DNA of 9,449 bases from Acholeplasmataceae bacterium (GTDB lineage: Bacteria > Bacillota_I > Bacilli_A > Acholeplasmatales > Acholeplasmataceae): positions 28,063 to 37,511 of the forward strand of contig JAQVBA010000005.1 in NCBI GenBank assembly GCA_028690555.1, written 5' to 3'. The translations under genes and the position numbers were made by a program. Position 1 is the stretch's first letter; each line of letters starts with the position of its first letter. Below are positions 1-7,090 of the stretch, in pieces. The notes below the pieces were generated by a model, which ran no database searches, had not been told where the DNA came from, and was given only the letters and a program-made list of their open reading frames with translations.

Positions 1-1101
1 AGACGTGCAGCAATGGCTATTCATCAAGCCAAGAAACTCGGTTATCAAGGTGTGATTGCTGCCACCTCTGGAAATTATGGTGCAGCAGTAGCTGCGCTTG
101 CAGCAAAAGCTGGATTGAAATGTATTATTGTTCAAGAATGTTTTGATTCCAAGGGAATTGGGCAACCAGAAATTATTGAAAAAGCACGTGCATGTGAAGC
201 ATATGGTGCTGAAGTTATTCAATTATCTGTTGGACCAGAGTTGTTTTATGAATTTTTGAAATTATTAGAAGAAACTAAATATTTTAATGCTTCCCTTTAT
301 TCTCCATATGGCATCATGGGCATTGAGACATTAGGTGCTGAAATTGCTGATGAATGTTTGAGCAAACATGGAAAATATCCAGAAATGGTCATTTGTACGA
401 ATGCCGGAGGAGGCAATTTAACGGGTACAGCAAGAGGTCTTTTGAAACATGGAGCTAAAGATACTAAGGTTATTGCTGCATCTGTTGATTTATCAGGGTT
501 GCACATGGCATCAGATCATGATTTTAATCGTAAATCATTTACAACAGGTCACACTGGTTTTGGTATACCATTTACAACGTTCCCTGATCGTAGTGATGTA
601 CCACGCAGTGCAGGAAGACCACTACGATATTTAGATGAATATGTTTTAGTGAATCAAGGTTCCGTTTTCTTTATCACGGAAGCATTAGCTATTTTAGAAG
701 GTATGGAACGTGGTCCAGCAGGAAACACAGCTCTAGCTGCAGCATTTTCTATGGCAAAATCAATGAAAATAGATGAGATTATTGTTGTCCAAGAAACTGA
801 GTATACCGGTGCTGGTAAACATATGAATGCACAAATTTCTTTTGCTAAAGATCAAGGAATTGATATTTTGTTTGGTAATCCCCTAAAAGAGATACCAGGA
901 AAAAATATCATATTTCCGAAATCAGGAAATGATTTGATCCATAAGTCCATAGATTTAATGGATTTAAGATACTCTTATTTAAAACGTTATAAAGATATCA
1001 AACTCACTGAAGAAGATTATGAATATTTAGGACTAGAACTTAAGACAGATAAAAATCATATTAAATTATGGATGGAGGATATCAATGAAACCAAGAAATG
1101 A
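1..1101 (+). CDS. ortB: 2-amino-4-ketopentanoate thiolase, beta subunit (5'-truncated by window edge)
   Basis: PLP-dependent subunit of the thiolase that cleaves 2-amino-4-ketopentanoate with CoA into acetyl-CoA and alanine, the last step of oxidative ornithine degradation. The frame is open from base 1 (it begins RRAA before the first ATG at 13), so the gene starts outside the window; about 100 N-terminal residues appear to be missing compared with the family. The protein looks like a fold-type II (threonine synthase/tryptophan synthase beta-like) enzyme: SGNYG at nt 67-81 and the glycine-rich phosphate-binding loop TNAGGGNLTG at nt 397-426. The PLP lysine of this family lies just before the SGNYG segment, in an S-x-K-x-R-like motif, so it is probably a few residues before base 1. 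The 3' end overlaps oraS by 17 nt. Assignment rests on the motifs plus direct linkage to oraS/oraE; a generic PLP lyase is the alternative but fits the context less well. The alpha subunit ortA and the dehydrogenase ord are expected immediately upstream. Confidence 0.9.
   Translation, partial: RRAAMAIHQAKKLGYQGVIAATSGNYGAAVAALAAKAGLKCIIVQECFDSKGIGQPEIIEKARACEAYGAEVIQLSVGPELFYEFLKLLEETKYFNASLYSPYGIMGIETLGAEIADECLSKHGKYPEMVICTNAGGGNLTGTARGLLKHGAKDTKVIAASVDLSGLHMASDHDFNRKSFTTGHTGFGIPFTTFPDRSDVPRSAGRPLRYLDEYVLVNQGSVFFITEALAILEGMERGPAGNTALAAAFSMAKSMKIDEIIVVQETEYTGAGKHMNAQISFAKDQGIDILFGNPLKEIPGKNIIFPKSGNDLIHKSIDLMDLRYSYLKRYKDIKLTEEDYEYLGLELKTDKNHIKLWMEDINETKK
1071..1078 (+). promoter_or_regulatory. 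Ribosome binding site of oraS
   Basis: GATGGAGG lies inside the 3' end of ortB, with GGAGG at 1074-1078 and 6 nt to the ATG at 1085. It supports this oraS start within the overlap and suggests translation coupled to ortB. The same octamer precedes oraE. Confidence 0.75.
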
Positions 1102-1453
1102 TGACTTTTTAGAAAGAAGAAAACACTTAGATAAATATAGTGATCAAGAATTAAAAGCATATTTTTACAAACTTACCGATCAACTGATTGATCCTTTATT
1201 AGATCTTGCAAGAGATTATACAACACCTGCTATTGAACGAAGCGTTCTGATGCGGATGGGATTTTCATCTTTAGAAGCAAAAGCAATTACCGATAAATTA
1301 TTTGAACACGATTTATTAGCTTTTGGTGCAGGACATATCGTTTATCGGTTTCATTTGGATCACCATATGAGTATCCGAGAAGCGGGTTTGAAATTATTAG
1401 AAGAAGATCAACTAAAATCTGTGATGGAGGTTTTTAAACATGAAGCCAAATAA
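1085..1453 (+). CDS. oraS: D-ornithine 4,5-aminomutase, small subunit
   Basis: A 122-residue protein, close to the roughly 120-residue length of OraS, the small subunit of D-ornithine 4,5-aminomutase. The holoenzyme moves the terminal amino group of D-ornithine from C5 to C4, giving 2,4-diaminopentanoate, in the cytoplasm. OraS carries no cofactor-binding domain of its own; it is a mostly helical, charged partner needed for an active OraS/OraE heterotetramer. No signal peptide or membrane segment is visible. The call depends on size, the N-terminal half (a DDFxxRR start followed by a hydrophobic segment near residues 38-47) and its position directly before oraE. The start at 1085 is chosen because of the GGAGG 6 nt upstream. 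It overlaps ortB by 17 nt and oraE by 14 nt, so ortB, oraS and oraE are very likely translated from one message, which would help keep the two mutase subunits in balance. Confidence 0.92.
   Translation: MKPRNDDFLERRKHLDKYSDQELKAYFYKLTDQLIDPLLDLARDYTTPAIERSVLMRMGFSSLEAKAITDKLFEHDLLAFGAGHIVYRFHLDHHMSIREAGLKLLEEDQLKSVMEVFKHEAK
1423..1430 (+). promoter_or_regulatory. Ribosome binding site of oraE
   Basis: GATGGAGG sits inside oraS, with GGAGG at 1426-1430 and 9 nt to the oraE ATG at 1440. It fixes the oraE start within the oraS overlap. It is identical to the octamer before oraS. Confidence 0.75.
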
Positions 1454-3638
1454 AAAGCTTGACATTCGATTATTGCTTCAAGACTTAGAAAACTACCATC
1501 CAAGACGTAAAGGCTGGGTTTGGAGAGATGATAGTCCGATAGATATTGGTCCATTCCATTATGTACAAGCTAGCCCTAATTTAAAAAATTATGTACCACT
1601 CCCTTCAGCAAGACACTTAAATGATATTGATCCTCAACCAGATTCAACCATTACAACAGAAATCGCATCCGGTCGTTTTGAAGATGATATTAGAAGAATG
1701 CGAATGGCAGCATATCATGGCGCAGATCATATCATGGTCATTAGAACTGCTGGTCAATCCCATATGGATGGCCTACTTGAAGGCACACCACAAGGGATTG
1801 GTGGTGTTCCAATTACAAGAAAACAAGTGCGTGCTCAACGTAAAGCTTTAGATATTATCGAAGATGAAGTGGGTAGAAAAATTAACTACCACTCTTATGT
1901 GAGTGGTGTTGCTGGTCCTGAGATTGCCGTGATGTTTCATGAAGAAGGTGTAAACGGCGCACATCAAGACCCACAGTATAATGTGTTATATCGTAATATC
2001 AATATGGTCAGAAGCTTTGTAGATGCTGCTGAAAGTAAAAAAATCATGGCGGATGCAAACATGGCGCAAATCGATGGTGCACATAACGCAAATGCTACAG
2101 CAAGAGATGCTTGGAAAGTCATGCCTGAACTTCTTGTTCAACATGGTATTAATAGCAGAATGAGCGAAAGAATTGGCATTAGACCTGATTTAATTTGTTT
2201 ATCCACAGTTCCACCTGCAGCACCTCCTGCACCAGATATTAAATTAAATCTTCCCTATGCAGTTGCACTTCGTGAATTTTTTAGTGCGTATAAAATGCGC
2301 GCTCAAATGAATACGAAATACATGGATTCATCGACTAGAGAAGCGACGGTAACTCACGTATTGAATCTTTTAATATCAAGATTAACTTCTGCAGATATTC
2401 AATCAACCATTACGCCTGATGAAGGCAGAAATGTTCCATGGCATGTCTATAATATTGAAGCACTCGATACAGCAAAACAAGCGATGATGGGCATGGATGA
2501 TTTATTATCGATGTTAGAACTTAAAAAAGAAGGTTATTTAGTTGAAAAGAAACGTGAAATCCAAGAGCGTGCTATTTTAATGCTTGAAGAAATCATCGAA
2601 ATGGGTAGTTATTTTAAAGCAGTAGAGGAAGGCATGTTTGTTGATAGTGGATTGTATCCAGAGCGTAATGGTGATGGCATCATTCGAAAGATTGATGGTG
2701 GTATTGGTGCAAATTCTATCATCAAACGCGATAAAACATATTTAGCACCAGTGAGTGCACATTATGGTTATAACAATGTTGGTCAATATAATGAAAAATA
2801 CATCAATCATCCAGAAAAACTTATCGGTGGATCTACATTAGAAGATCCAAGTAAGATTCAATATATTGATGAACTCGATATGGAAGATAATGTGAATCAT
2901 CGTTTAGATGAAAATGAGAAATATCGTTCGACATCCATGTTAAAACCAGAAGTCCAATGGCTAGGGGATGGGATTGTTACCGTGGATTTGTTTTTTCCAA
3001 CAGATATTTTAACGGCTGAAGCTGCTGCACTTGAAGTTGGTAAGGCAATGAACTTATCCAATGTAGAAGTTATTCATAAAGAAATATTACACCCTTCTGA
3101 AGGTACTAGAATTCAATTTAAAGGATCAGTCAATGTGGATATTGATCAATCCAAATTAATTCTTCCTAAAAAGGCTGAAACACTGCCTGATGAAGATATT
3201 TTTGATTATGTCAAAAATCATCAATTAAAGATTGTTGCAGGCACTGGTGGAAGTGATGAACACAGTGTGGGAATGCGCGAAATCTTAGATATCAAACATG
3301 GTGGTATCGAAAAATATGGTATTTCCTATACGTATTTAGGAACAAGTGTACCAATTGAAAAATTCATTGATGCTGCGATTGAAACAGATAGTTGTTGTGT
3401 GATGATTTCACTGATTATTTCACATGATGATGTACACTATAAGAATATGCAAAAATTACATGACTACGCGGTTGAAAAGGGTGTCAGAGATAAACTCATT
3501 TTAATTGCTGGAGGTACGCAAGTAACCCCAGAGATTGCGCTGAAATATGGTATGGACCAAGGATTTAGTCGCGGTACTAAAGGAAAGGATGTCGCAAGTT
3601 TCATTGTGAAGAAACATCGCGAAATGTATGAAAATTGA
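1440..3638 (+). CDS. oraE: D-ornithine 4,5-aminomutase, large subunit (adenosylcobalamin- and PLP-binding)
   Basis: This 732-residue protein has the full length of the family and is the catalytic subunit of D-ornithine 4,5-aminomutase, a radical enzyme using adenosylcobalamin and PLP. An N-terminal arm is followed by a TIM-barrel-like part (roughly residues 100-440) that binds PLP phosphate and substrate. A C-terminal Rossmann-type cobalamin domain (about 595-730) carries DEHSVG, the base-off/His-on DxHxxG motif, with the cobalt-ligand histidine at residue 608 (nt 3261-3263). Eleven residues on is Lys619 (nt 3294-3296), in DIKHGG. From memory the Clostridium sticklandii enzyme has His618 and the PLP Schiff-base Lys629 at the same spacing, so both key residues are present. 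AGGTQVTP (690-697) fits the nucleotide-tail pocket of the B12 domain. The gene overlaps oraS by 14 nt and the next gene by 11 nt. No frameshift or missing motif was seen. Lysine 5,6-aminomutase is the nearest alternative, but the gene neighbours and subunit sizes favour ornithine. Confidence 0.96.
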   Translation: MKPNKKLDIRLLLQDLENYHPRRKGWVWRDDSPIDIGPFHYVQASPNLKNYVPLPSARHLNDIDPQPDSTITTEIASGRFEDDIRRMRMAAYHGADHIMVIRTAGQSHMDGLLEGTPQGIGGVPITRKQVRAQRKALDIIEDEVGRKINYHSYVSGVAGPEIAVMFHEEGVNGAHQDPQYNVLYRNINMVRSFVDAAESKKIMADANMAQIDGAHNANATARDAWKVMPELLVQHGINSRMSERIGIRPDLICLSTVPPAAPPAPDIKLNLPYAVALREFFSAYKMRAQMNTKYMDSSTREATVTHVLNLLISRLTSADIQSTITPDEGRNVPWHVYNIEALDTAKQAMMGMDDLLSMLELKKEGYLVEKKREIQERAILMLEEIIEMGSYFKAVEEGMFVDSGLYPERNGDGIIRKIDGGIGANSIIKRDKTYLAPVSAHYGYNNVGQYNEKYINHPEKLIGGSTLEDPSKIQYIDELDMEDNVNHRLDENEKYRSTSMLKPEVQWLGDGIVTVDLFFPTDILTAEAAALEVGKAMNLSNVEVIHKEILHPSEGTRIQFKGSVNVDIDQSKLILPKKAETLPDEDIFDYVKNHQLKIVAGTGGSDEHSVGMREILDIKHGGIEKYGISYTYLGTSVPIEKFIDAAIETDSCCVMISLIISHDDVHYKNMQKLHDYAVEKGVRDKLILIAGGTQVTPEIALKYGMDQGFSRGTKGKDVASFIVKKHREMYEN

Positions 3639-4965
3639 TTGTTTAGTTGCTGAAATTGGATCAACTACAACGGTAGTGAATGCATTTAATCTTTTTGATG
3701 AGGTTAAATTTTTAGGCCGGGGCATGCATCAAACAACGGTTGATACAGATGTGAACATCGGTCTTCAAAATGCGATTGATGATTTGAAAAAGCAATTGAA
3801 TGTCAAAGATTTATCGTATAAAGAATTATTTGCTTCCTCGTCTGCAGCTGGTGGACTTAAAATTACGGTACATGGACTTGTCTATGAAATGACAGCGAAA
3901 GCAGCAAAAGAAGCTGCACTCAATGCAGGTGGAAATATTCATCTCATTACTGCAAATCGATTAGAAGCTTATCACGTGGAACAAATTAAAAAGATCCATC
4001 CGAATATGATGATTATTGCGGGTGGAACTGATTATGGAGAAAAGGAAGTTTCTTACCAAAACTTATTGGATTTAAAGGATTTAAATATACCGATTATTTA
4101 CACAGGGAACATCGCGAATCATGAACGGATTAAACATCTGAATTGTGATCACATTGAAATTGTTGAAAATGTTTATCCTAGAGTAGATGATTTTAATATC
4201 TTACCGCTACGTGAAAAAATCTATGAAACATTTGAAAAACATATTATTCACGCAAAAGGAATGTCTCATATTTTTGATTTAGTCAACGGAACAATTATTC
4301 CAACTCCTGGAGCAGTGATGGATACCACCATGTTACTGGATGAACTTTTTGATGGTGTCATGACGATCGATGTCGGTGGTGCAACCACGGATGTTCATAC
4401 GGTTTGTGATCCAAAACCTGAATTTCAAAAGTTTTTGGAAGGTGAACCCAAACAAAAAAGAACCGTTGAAGGTGATCTTGGGGTTTATGTCAATCGCAAG
4501 CTTGTCTATCAACATATGAAAAAGGGAGAGTTAGAAAAAAATCTTCAATTAACCTCTGAAAAAGTGATGGAACTGATGGATCATGAACCTTTTATTCCAA
4601 TTTCACAAGAAGGTAAGTTGATGTCATCTTTTTTACTAAAGACTTGTATCGAAGAAGCTTTGGATCGTCATGTTGGTGACATGAAAAGAGTCTTTACAAC
4701 AAATGGATTAAAAGTGATACCTGACGGGAAAGATTTATCCAATGTCAAAGCCATTTTTTTCACAGGTGGTGCATTGATTTATGATCCGATGAGTAAATCT
4801 TATCTAGAGTCTTATTTAAAAAAACAAACAACAAAACTTATTCCGAGTTTAGATACAAAAATTTATATCGATCATGATTATATTTTTGCATCACTGGGAG
4901 TATTATCAAGAGTTTATAAAGAACAGACAAAAATCTTATTAAAACAAACATTGAGGGAGGTGTAG
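3628..4965 (+). CDS. MutL/GlmL-family actin-like ATPase, probable aminomutase reactivation factor
   Basis: A 445-residue cytoplasmic protein with the layout of the actin/Hsp70-like ATPase superfamily. A phosphate-1 motif AEIGSTTT lies at residues 8-15, a phosphate-2 motif IDVGGATTDVHT around residues 247-258 (Asp248), and an adenosine-type motif FFTGGAL at 377-383. A middle block IIAGGTDYGEKE lies near residues 127-140. This matches the MutL/GlmL family, which is found beside B12-dependent mutases such as glutamate mutase and also in ornithine-degradation clusters. The inferred role is an ATP-driven chaperone that exchanges damaged or cob(II)alamin cofactor on OraE for fresh adenosylcobalamin; I know of no direct biochemical proof for the ornithine version. 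The name MutL here is unrelated to the DNA mismatch-repair MutL. The start at 3628 overlaps oraE by 11 nt, and no strong Shine-Dalgarno precedes it, so translation probably depends on ribosomes finishing oraE. Confidence 0.85.
   Translation: MKIDCLVAEIGSTTTVVNAFNLFDEVKFLGRGMHQTTVDTDVNIGLQNAIDDLKKQLNVKDLSYKELFASSSAAGGLKITVHGLVYEMTAKAAKEAALNAGGNIHLITANRLEAYHVEQIKKIHPNMMIIAGGTDYGEKEVSYQNLLDLKDLNIPIIYTGNIANHERIKHLNCDHIEIVENVYPRVDDFNILPLREKIYETFEKHIIHAKGMSHIFDLVNGTIIPTPGAVMDTTMLLDELFDGVMTIDVGGATTDVHTVCDPKPEFQKFLEGEPKQKRTVEGDLGVYVNRKLVYQHMKKGELEKNLQLTSEKVMELMDHEPFIPISQEGKLMSSFLLKTCIEEALDRHVGDMKRVFTTNGLKVIPDGKDLSNVKAIFFTGGALIYDPMSKSYLESYLKKQTTKLIPSLDTKIYIDHDYIFASLGVLSRVYKEQTKILLKQTLREV
4955..4960 (+). 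promoter_or_regulatory. Ribosome binding site of orr
   Basis: GGGAGG lies at the very end of the MutL-like gene, 8 nt before the ATG at 4969, and supports that start. The two genes are separated by only 3 nt. Confidence 0.75.
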
Positions 4966-4968
4966 TGC

Positions 4969-6021
4969 ATGGCTTCTATTCATATCCATTTAAAAAGATT
5001 TGAACGAAATTTACGATTTCTAACTAACCTTCTTCATGCTGAAGACAGAAGCGTTATGGCAGTTTCCAAAGTGTTTTTAGCGGATCAAAAACTGATTGAT
5101 ATCATCAATCAAACAGATATTGAATATATTGCAGATTCAAGAATTGAAAATTTAAGAAAAATACAAACAGATAAGCCAAAAGTGATGCTACGCATTCCTG
5201 CCATTTCTGAAGCCAAAGAGGTGGTAGAAGCCTGTGATATCTCACTCAATTCAGAATTAAAGACCATTGAAGCACTGAATCAAGCAAGCAAATTAAAAAA
5301 CAAAGTTCATAAAATCATTTTAATGATTGATATTGGTGATTTACGTGAAGGTATTTTTTATCAGAATTTTGAGTTAGATCTTGTGAAAAAGATTAGAAAT
5401 CTTTCCTTTATTGAACTCTATGGAATTGGCACAAATTTAACATGTTATGGTGGTGTCATTCCTTCCAAAGAAACTTATGAAAAACTGATCTACTTAAAAG
5501 ATCAAATTGAATTAAAATTTAACATGACCTTAAAAGTGATTAGTGGGGGAAACTCCTCAGCAATTCAAATGTTAAAACGTCATGAACTATCACCTTTTAT
5601 TAATAATCTAAGAATTGGAGAAGCTTTTGTCTTAGGTCGAGAAACAGCATACGGATATCCAGTTGAAGGTATGGCAGATGATGTATTTACTCTAAAAACG
5701 GAAATCGTTGAACTCAAAGAAAAACCATCATATCCAGAAGGTGAACTTGGACTTGATGCTTTTGGTAAAAAGGTTCATTTTATCGATCGTGGCATGATGA
5801 AACGGGCGATTTGCAATGTCGGAAAACAAGATGTTGACCCCTTTGATTTAATTCCACCTGAAGGTGTGGAGATTCTAGGTGGATCGAGTGATCATTTGAT
5901 CTTAAATATTACGAATCCACACTATAAACTTGGAGATCATATCGAATTTAAACTCACCTATGGAAGTCTTCTAAGATTGATGACATCTCCTTATATCCGG
6001 AGGGTTTATGAAGAACTATAG
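4969..6021 (+). CDS. orr: Ornithine racemase (PLP-dependent, alanine racemase N-terminal fold)
   Basis: A 350-residue fold-type III PLP enzyme that interconverts L- and D-ornithine, supplying the D-isomer required by OraSE. The N-terminal barrel carries MAVSKVF with the likely PLP lysine at residue 34. MIDIGDLREG (around 118-127) is characteristic of the ornithine racemase branch. GTNLTCYGGV (around residues 153-162) and ISGGNSS (around residues 185-191) fit the barrel's phosphate-binding end, and LRIGEAFVLGRE (around residues 214-225) follows. It lacks the VIKANGYGHG signature of true alanine racemases, unlike its downstream neighbour. Length agrees with known Orr proteins of about 350 residues. 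It is 3 nt after the MutL-like gene and overlaps alr by 14 nt. Substrate is inferred from family and context; related proteins such as the YhfX branch act on other amino acids, but the flanking oraSE and arc genes make ornithine by far the best reading. Confidence 0.9.
   Translation: MASIHIHLKRFERNLRFLTNLLHAEDRSVMAVSKVFLADQKLIDIINQTDIEYIADSRIENLRKIQTDKPKVMLRIPAISEAKEVVEACDISLNSELKTIEALNQASKLKNKVHKIILMIDIGDLREGIFYQNFELDLVKKIRNLSFIELYGIGTNLTCYGGVIPSKETYEKLIYLKDQIELKFNMTLKVISGGNSSAIQMLKRHELSPFINNLRIGEAFVLGRETAYGYPVEGMADDVFTLKTEIVELKEKPSYPEGELGLDAFGKKVHFIDRGMMKRAICNVGKQDVDPFDLIPPEGVEILGGSSDHLILNITNPHYKLGDHIEFKLTYGSLLRLMTSPYIRRVYEEL
5999..6003 (+). promoter_or_regulatory. Ribosome binding site of alr, short spacer
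   Basis: GGAGG inside the 3' end of orr is only 4 nt before the ATG at 6008. The spacing is at the short end of the usual range, but no other in-frame ATG or good site lies nearby, and the following MKNYRPTWAEIN is a typical alanine racemase N-terminus. Confidence 0.6.
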
Positions 6022-7090
6022 ACCCACATGGGCAGAGATTAATTTTGAAGCTATTTTGCATAATTTGCAAGTTGCAAAAAAACAAGCACCCCATAAAACG
6101 ATAATTCCGGTAATTAAAGCAAACGGCTATGGTCATGGTGCAGTAAAAATCATGAAATATCTATTTGAAAAGGGATATGATTATTTTGCTGTATCAACGC
6201 TAGAAGAAGCAATAGAACTTAGAAAAGTTAACGCAGAAATCCATATCTTGATGATGGGACCCATTTTACCAAGTGATCTAGCGTTAGCCTTTAAATATAA
6301 AATCGAAATCACATTGTATGACTCTATGATCATAGAAGAGGTCTTATCCTCATCGTATGATTTGATCTGTCATGTGAAAGTCGATACAGGGATGCATCGT
6401 TATGGTTTAACTGATGAATCTAGTATCATCCAAATGATTTTGAAATTGCAAAATTCAAAACACATCGATTTAAAAGGGGTTTATACGCATTTCGCGACTG
6501 CAGATCAGGATGAAAAATTTTATCGTATCCAAGTTGAAAGATTTCATCAAATCATTCAAAAATTGCGTGTTAAACCAAAAATGATACATATGTCAAATTC
6601 ATCTTCAACATTGAAGTATGAAAAAGACGTCAATGACACGACACATGTTCGCTATGGTATATCTTTATATGGATTATCTTTAGACAATAAGCATTATGAT
6701 TTAATGCCAGCGATGAAACTCAAAACAAAGATCATCACATTAAAACACTTAAAATCTGGAGAATGTGTTGGATATGGTCAAACATATTGTGCACATCAAG
6801 ATGAAACGATTGGGATCTTACCAATTGGATATGCTGACGGGTTTTTAAGAAGAAACAAAAATGGTGATGTTGAAATTCGACATAAAAGATATCCTCTTGT
6901 TGGAAATATTTGCATGGATGCATGTTTTGTTAAAGTTGATGAAACCATTAAAGTAGGAGATGTTGTGACCTTATTTGGCGGATTAATTACAACGGATGAA
7001 GTGGCAAAACGCAATCAAACCATCAATTATGAAATCGTGACATCGATTTCTTATCGAGTACCCAAAAAGTATGTTAGGAGGTCATCATGA
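6008..7090 (+). CDS. alr: Alanine racemase family protein
   Basis: A 360-residue fold-type III PLP racemase that interconverts L- and D-alanine, or possibly another small amino acid. It opens with TWAEINFEAILHN, then VIKANGYGHG with PLP Lys37. VRYGISLYGL contains Arg215, which corresponds to the arginine contacting the PLP ring nitrogen. The C-terminal domain has VGYGQTY with Tyr256, the expected second catalytic base, then LPIGYADGF and GNICMD. All the main catalytic features are therefore present, and the length is typical. It overlaps orr by 14 nt and arcA by 4 nt (ATGA), so it sits inside a catabolic operon rather than with cell-wall genes. Since the OrtAB thiolase is known to release D-alanine, the inferred role is to convert that product to L-alanine. 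A second ornithine or arginine racemase is a weaker alternative that sequence alone cannot exclude. Confidence 0.9.
   Translation: MKNYRPTWAEINFEAILHNLQVAKKQAPHKTIIPVIKANGYGHGAVKIMKYLFEKGYDYFAVSTLEEAIELRKVNAEIHILMMGPILPSDLALAFKYKIEITLYDSMIIEEVLSSSYDLICHVKVDTGMHRYGLTDESSIIQMILKLQNSKHIDLKGVYTHFATADQDEKFYRIQVERFHQIIQKLRVKPKMIHMSNSSSTLKYEKDVNDTTHVRYGISLYGLSLDNKHYDLMPAMKLKTKIITLKHLKSGECVGYGQTYCAHQDETIGILPIGYADGFLRRNKNGDVEIRHKRYPLVGNICMDACFVKVDETIKVGDVVTLFGGLITTDEVAKRNQTINYEIVTSISYRVPKKYVRRSS
7076..7082 (+). promoter_or_regulatory. Ribosome binding site of arcA
   Basis: AGGAGGT is a near-perfect Shine-Dalgarno 4 nt before the ATG at 7087, embedded in the last codons of alr. With the ATGA stop-start overlap it supports both independent initiation and coupling. 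Confidence 0.8.

Noticed and set aside
13..15. ATG at position 13 as the start of ortB
   Set aside because: The frame is open to base 1, there is no ribosome binding site, and the protein would lack the PLP-lysine region of its family; the gene is cut by the window edge.
3464..3725. Minus-strand open frames across the oraE/MutL-like junction
   Set aside because: They are opposite well-supported genes, have no recognisable domains or ribosome binding sites, and their translations look like reversed coding sequence.
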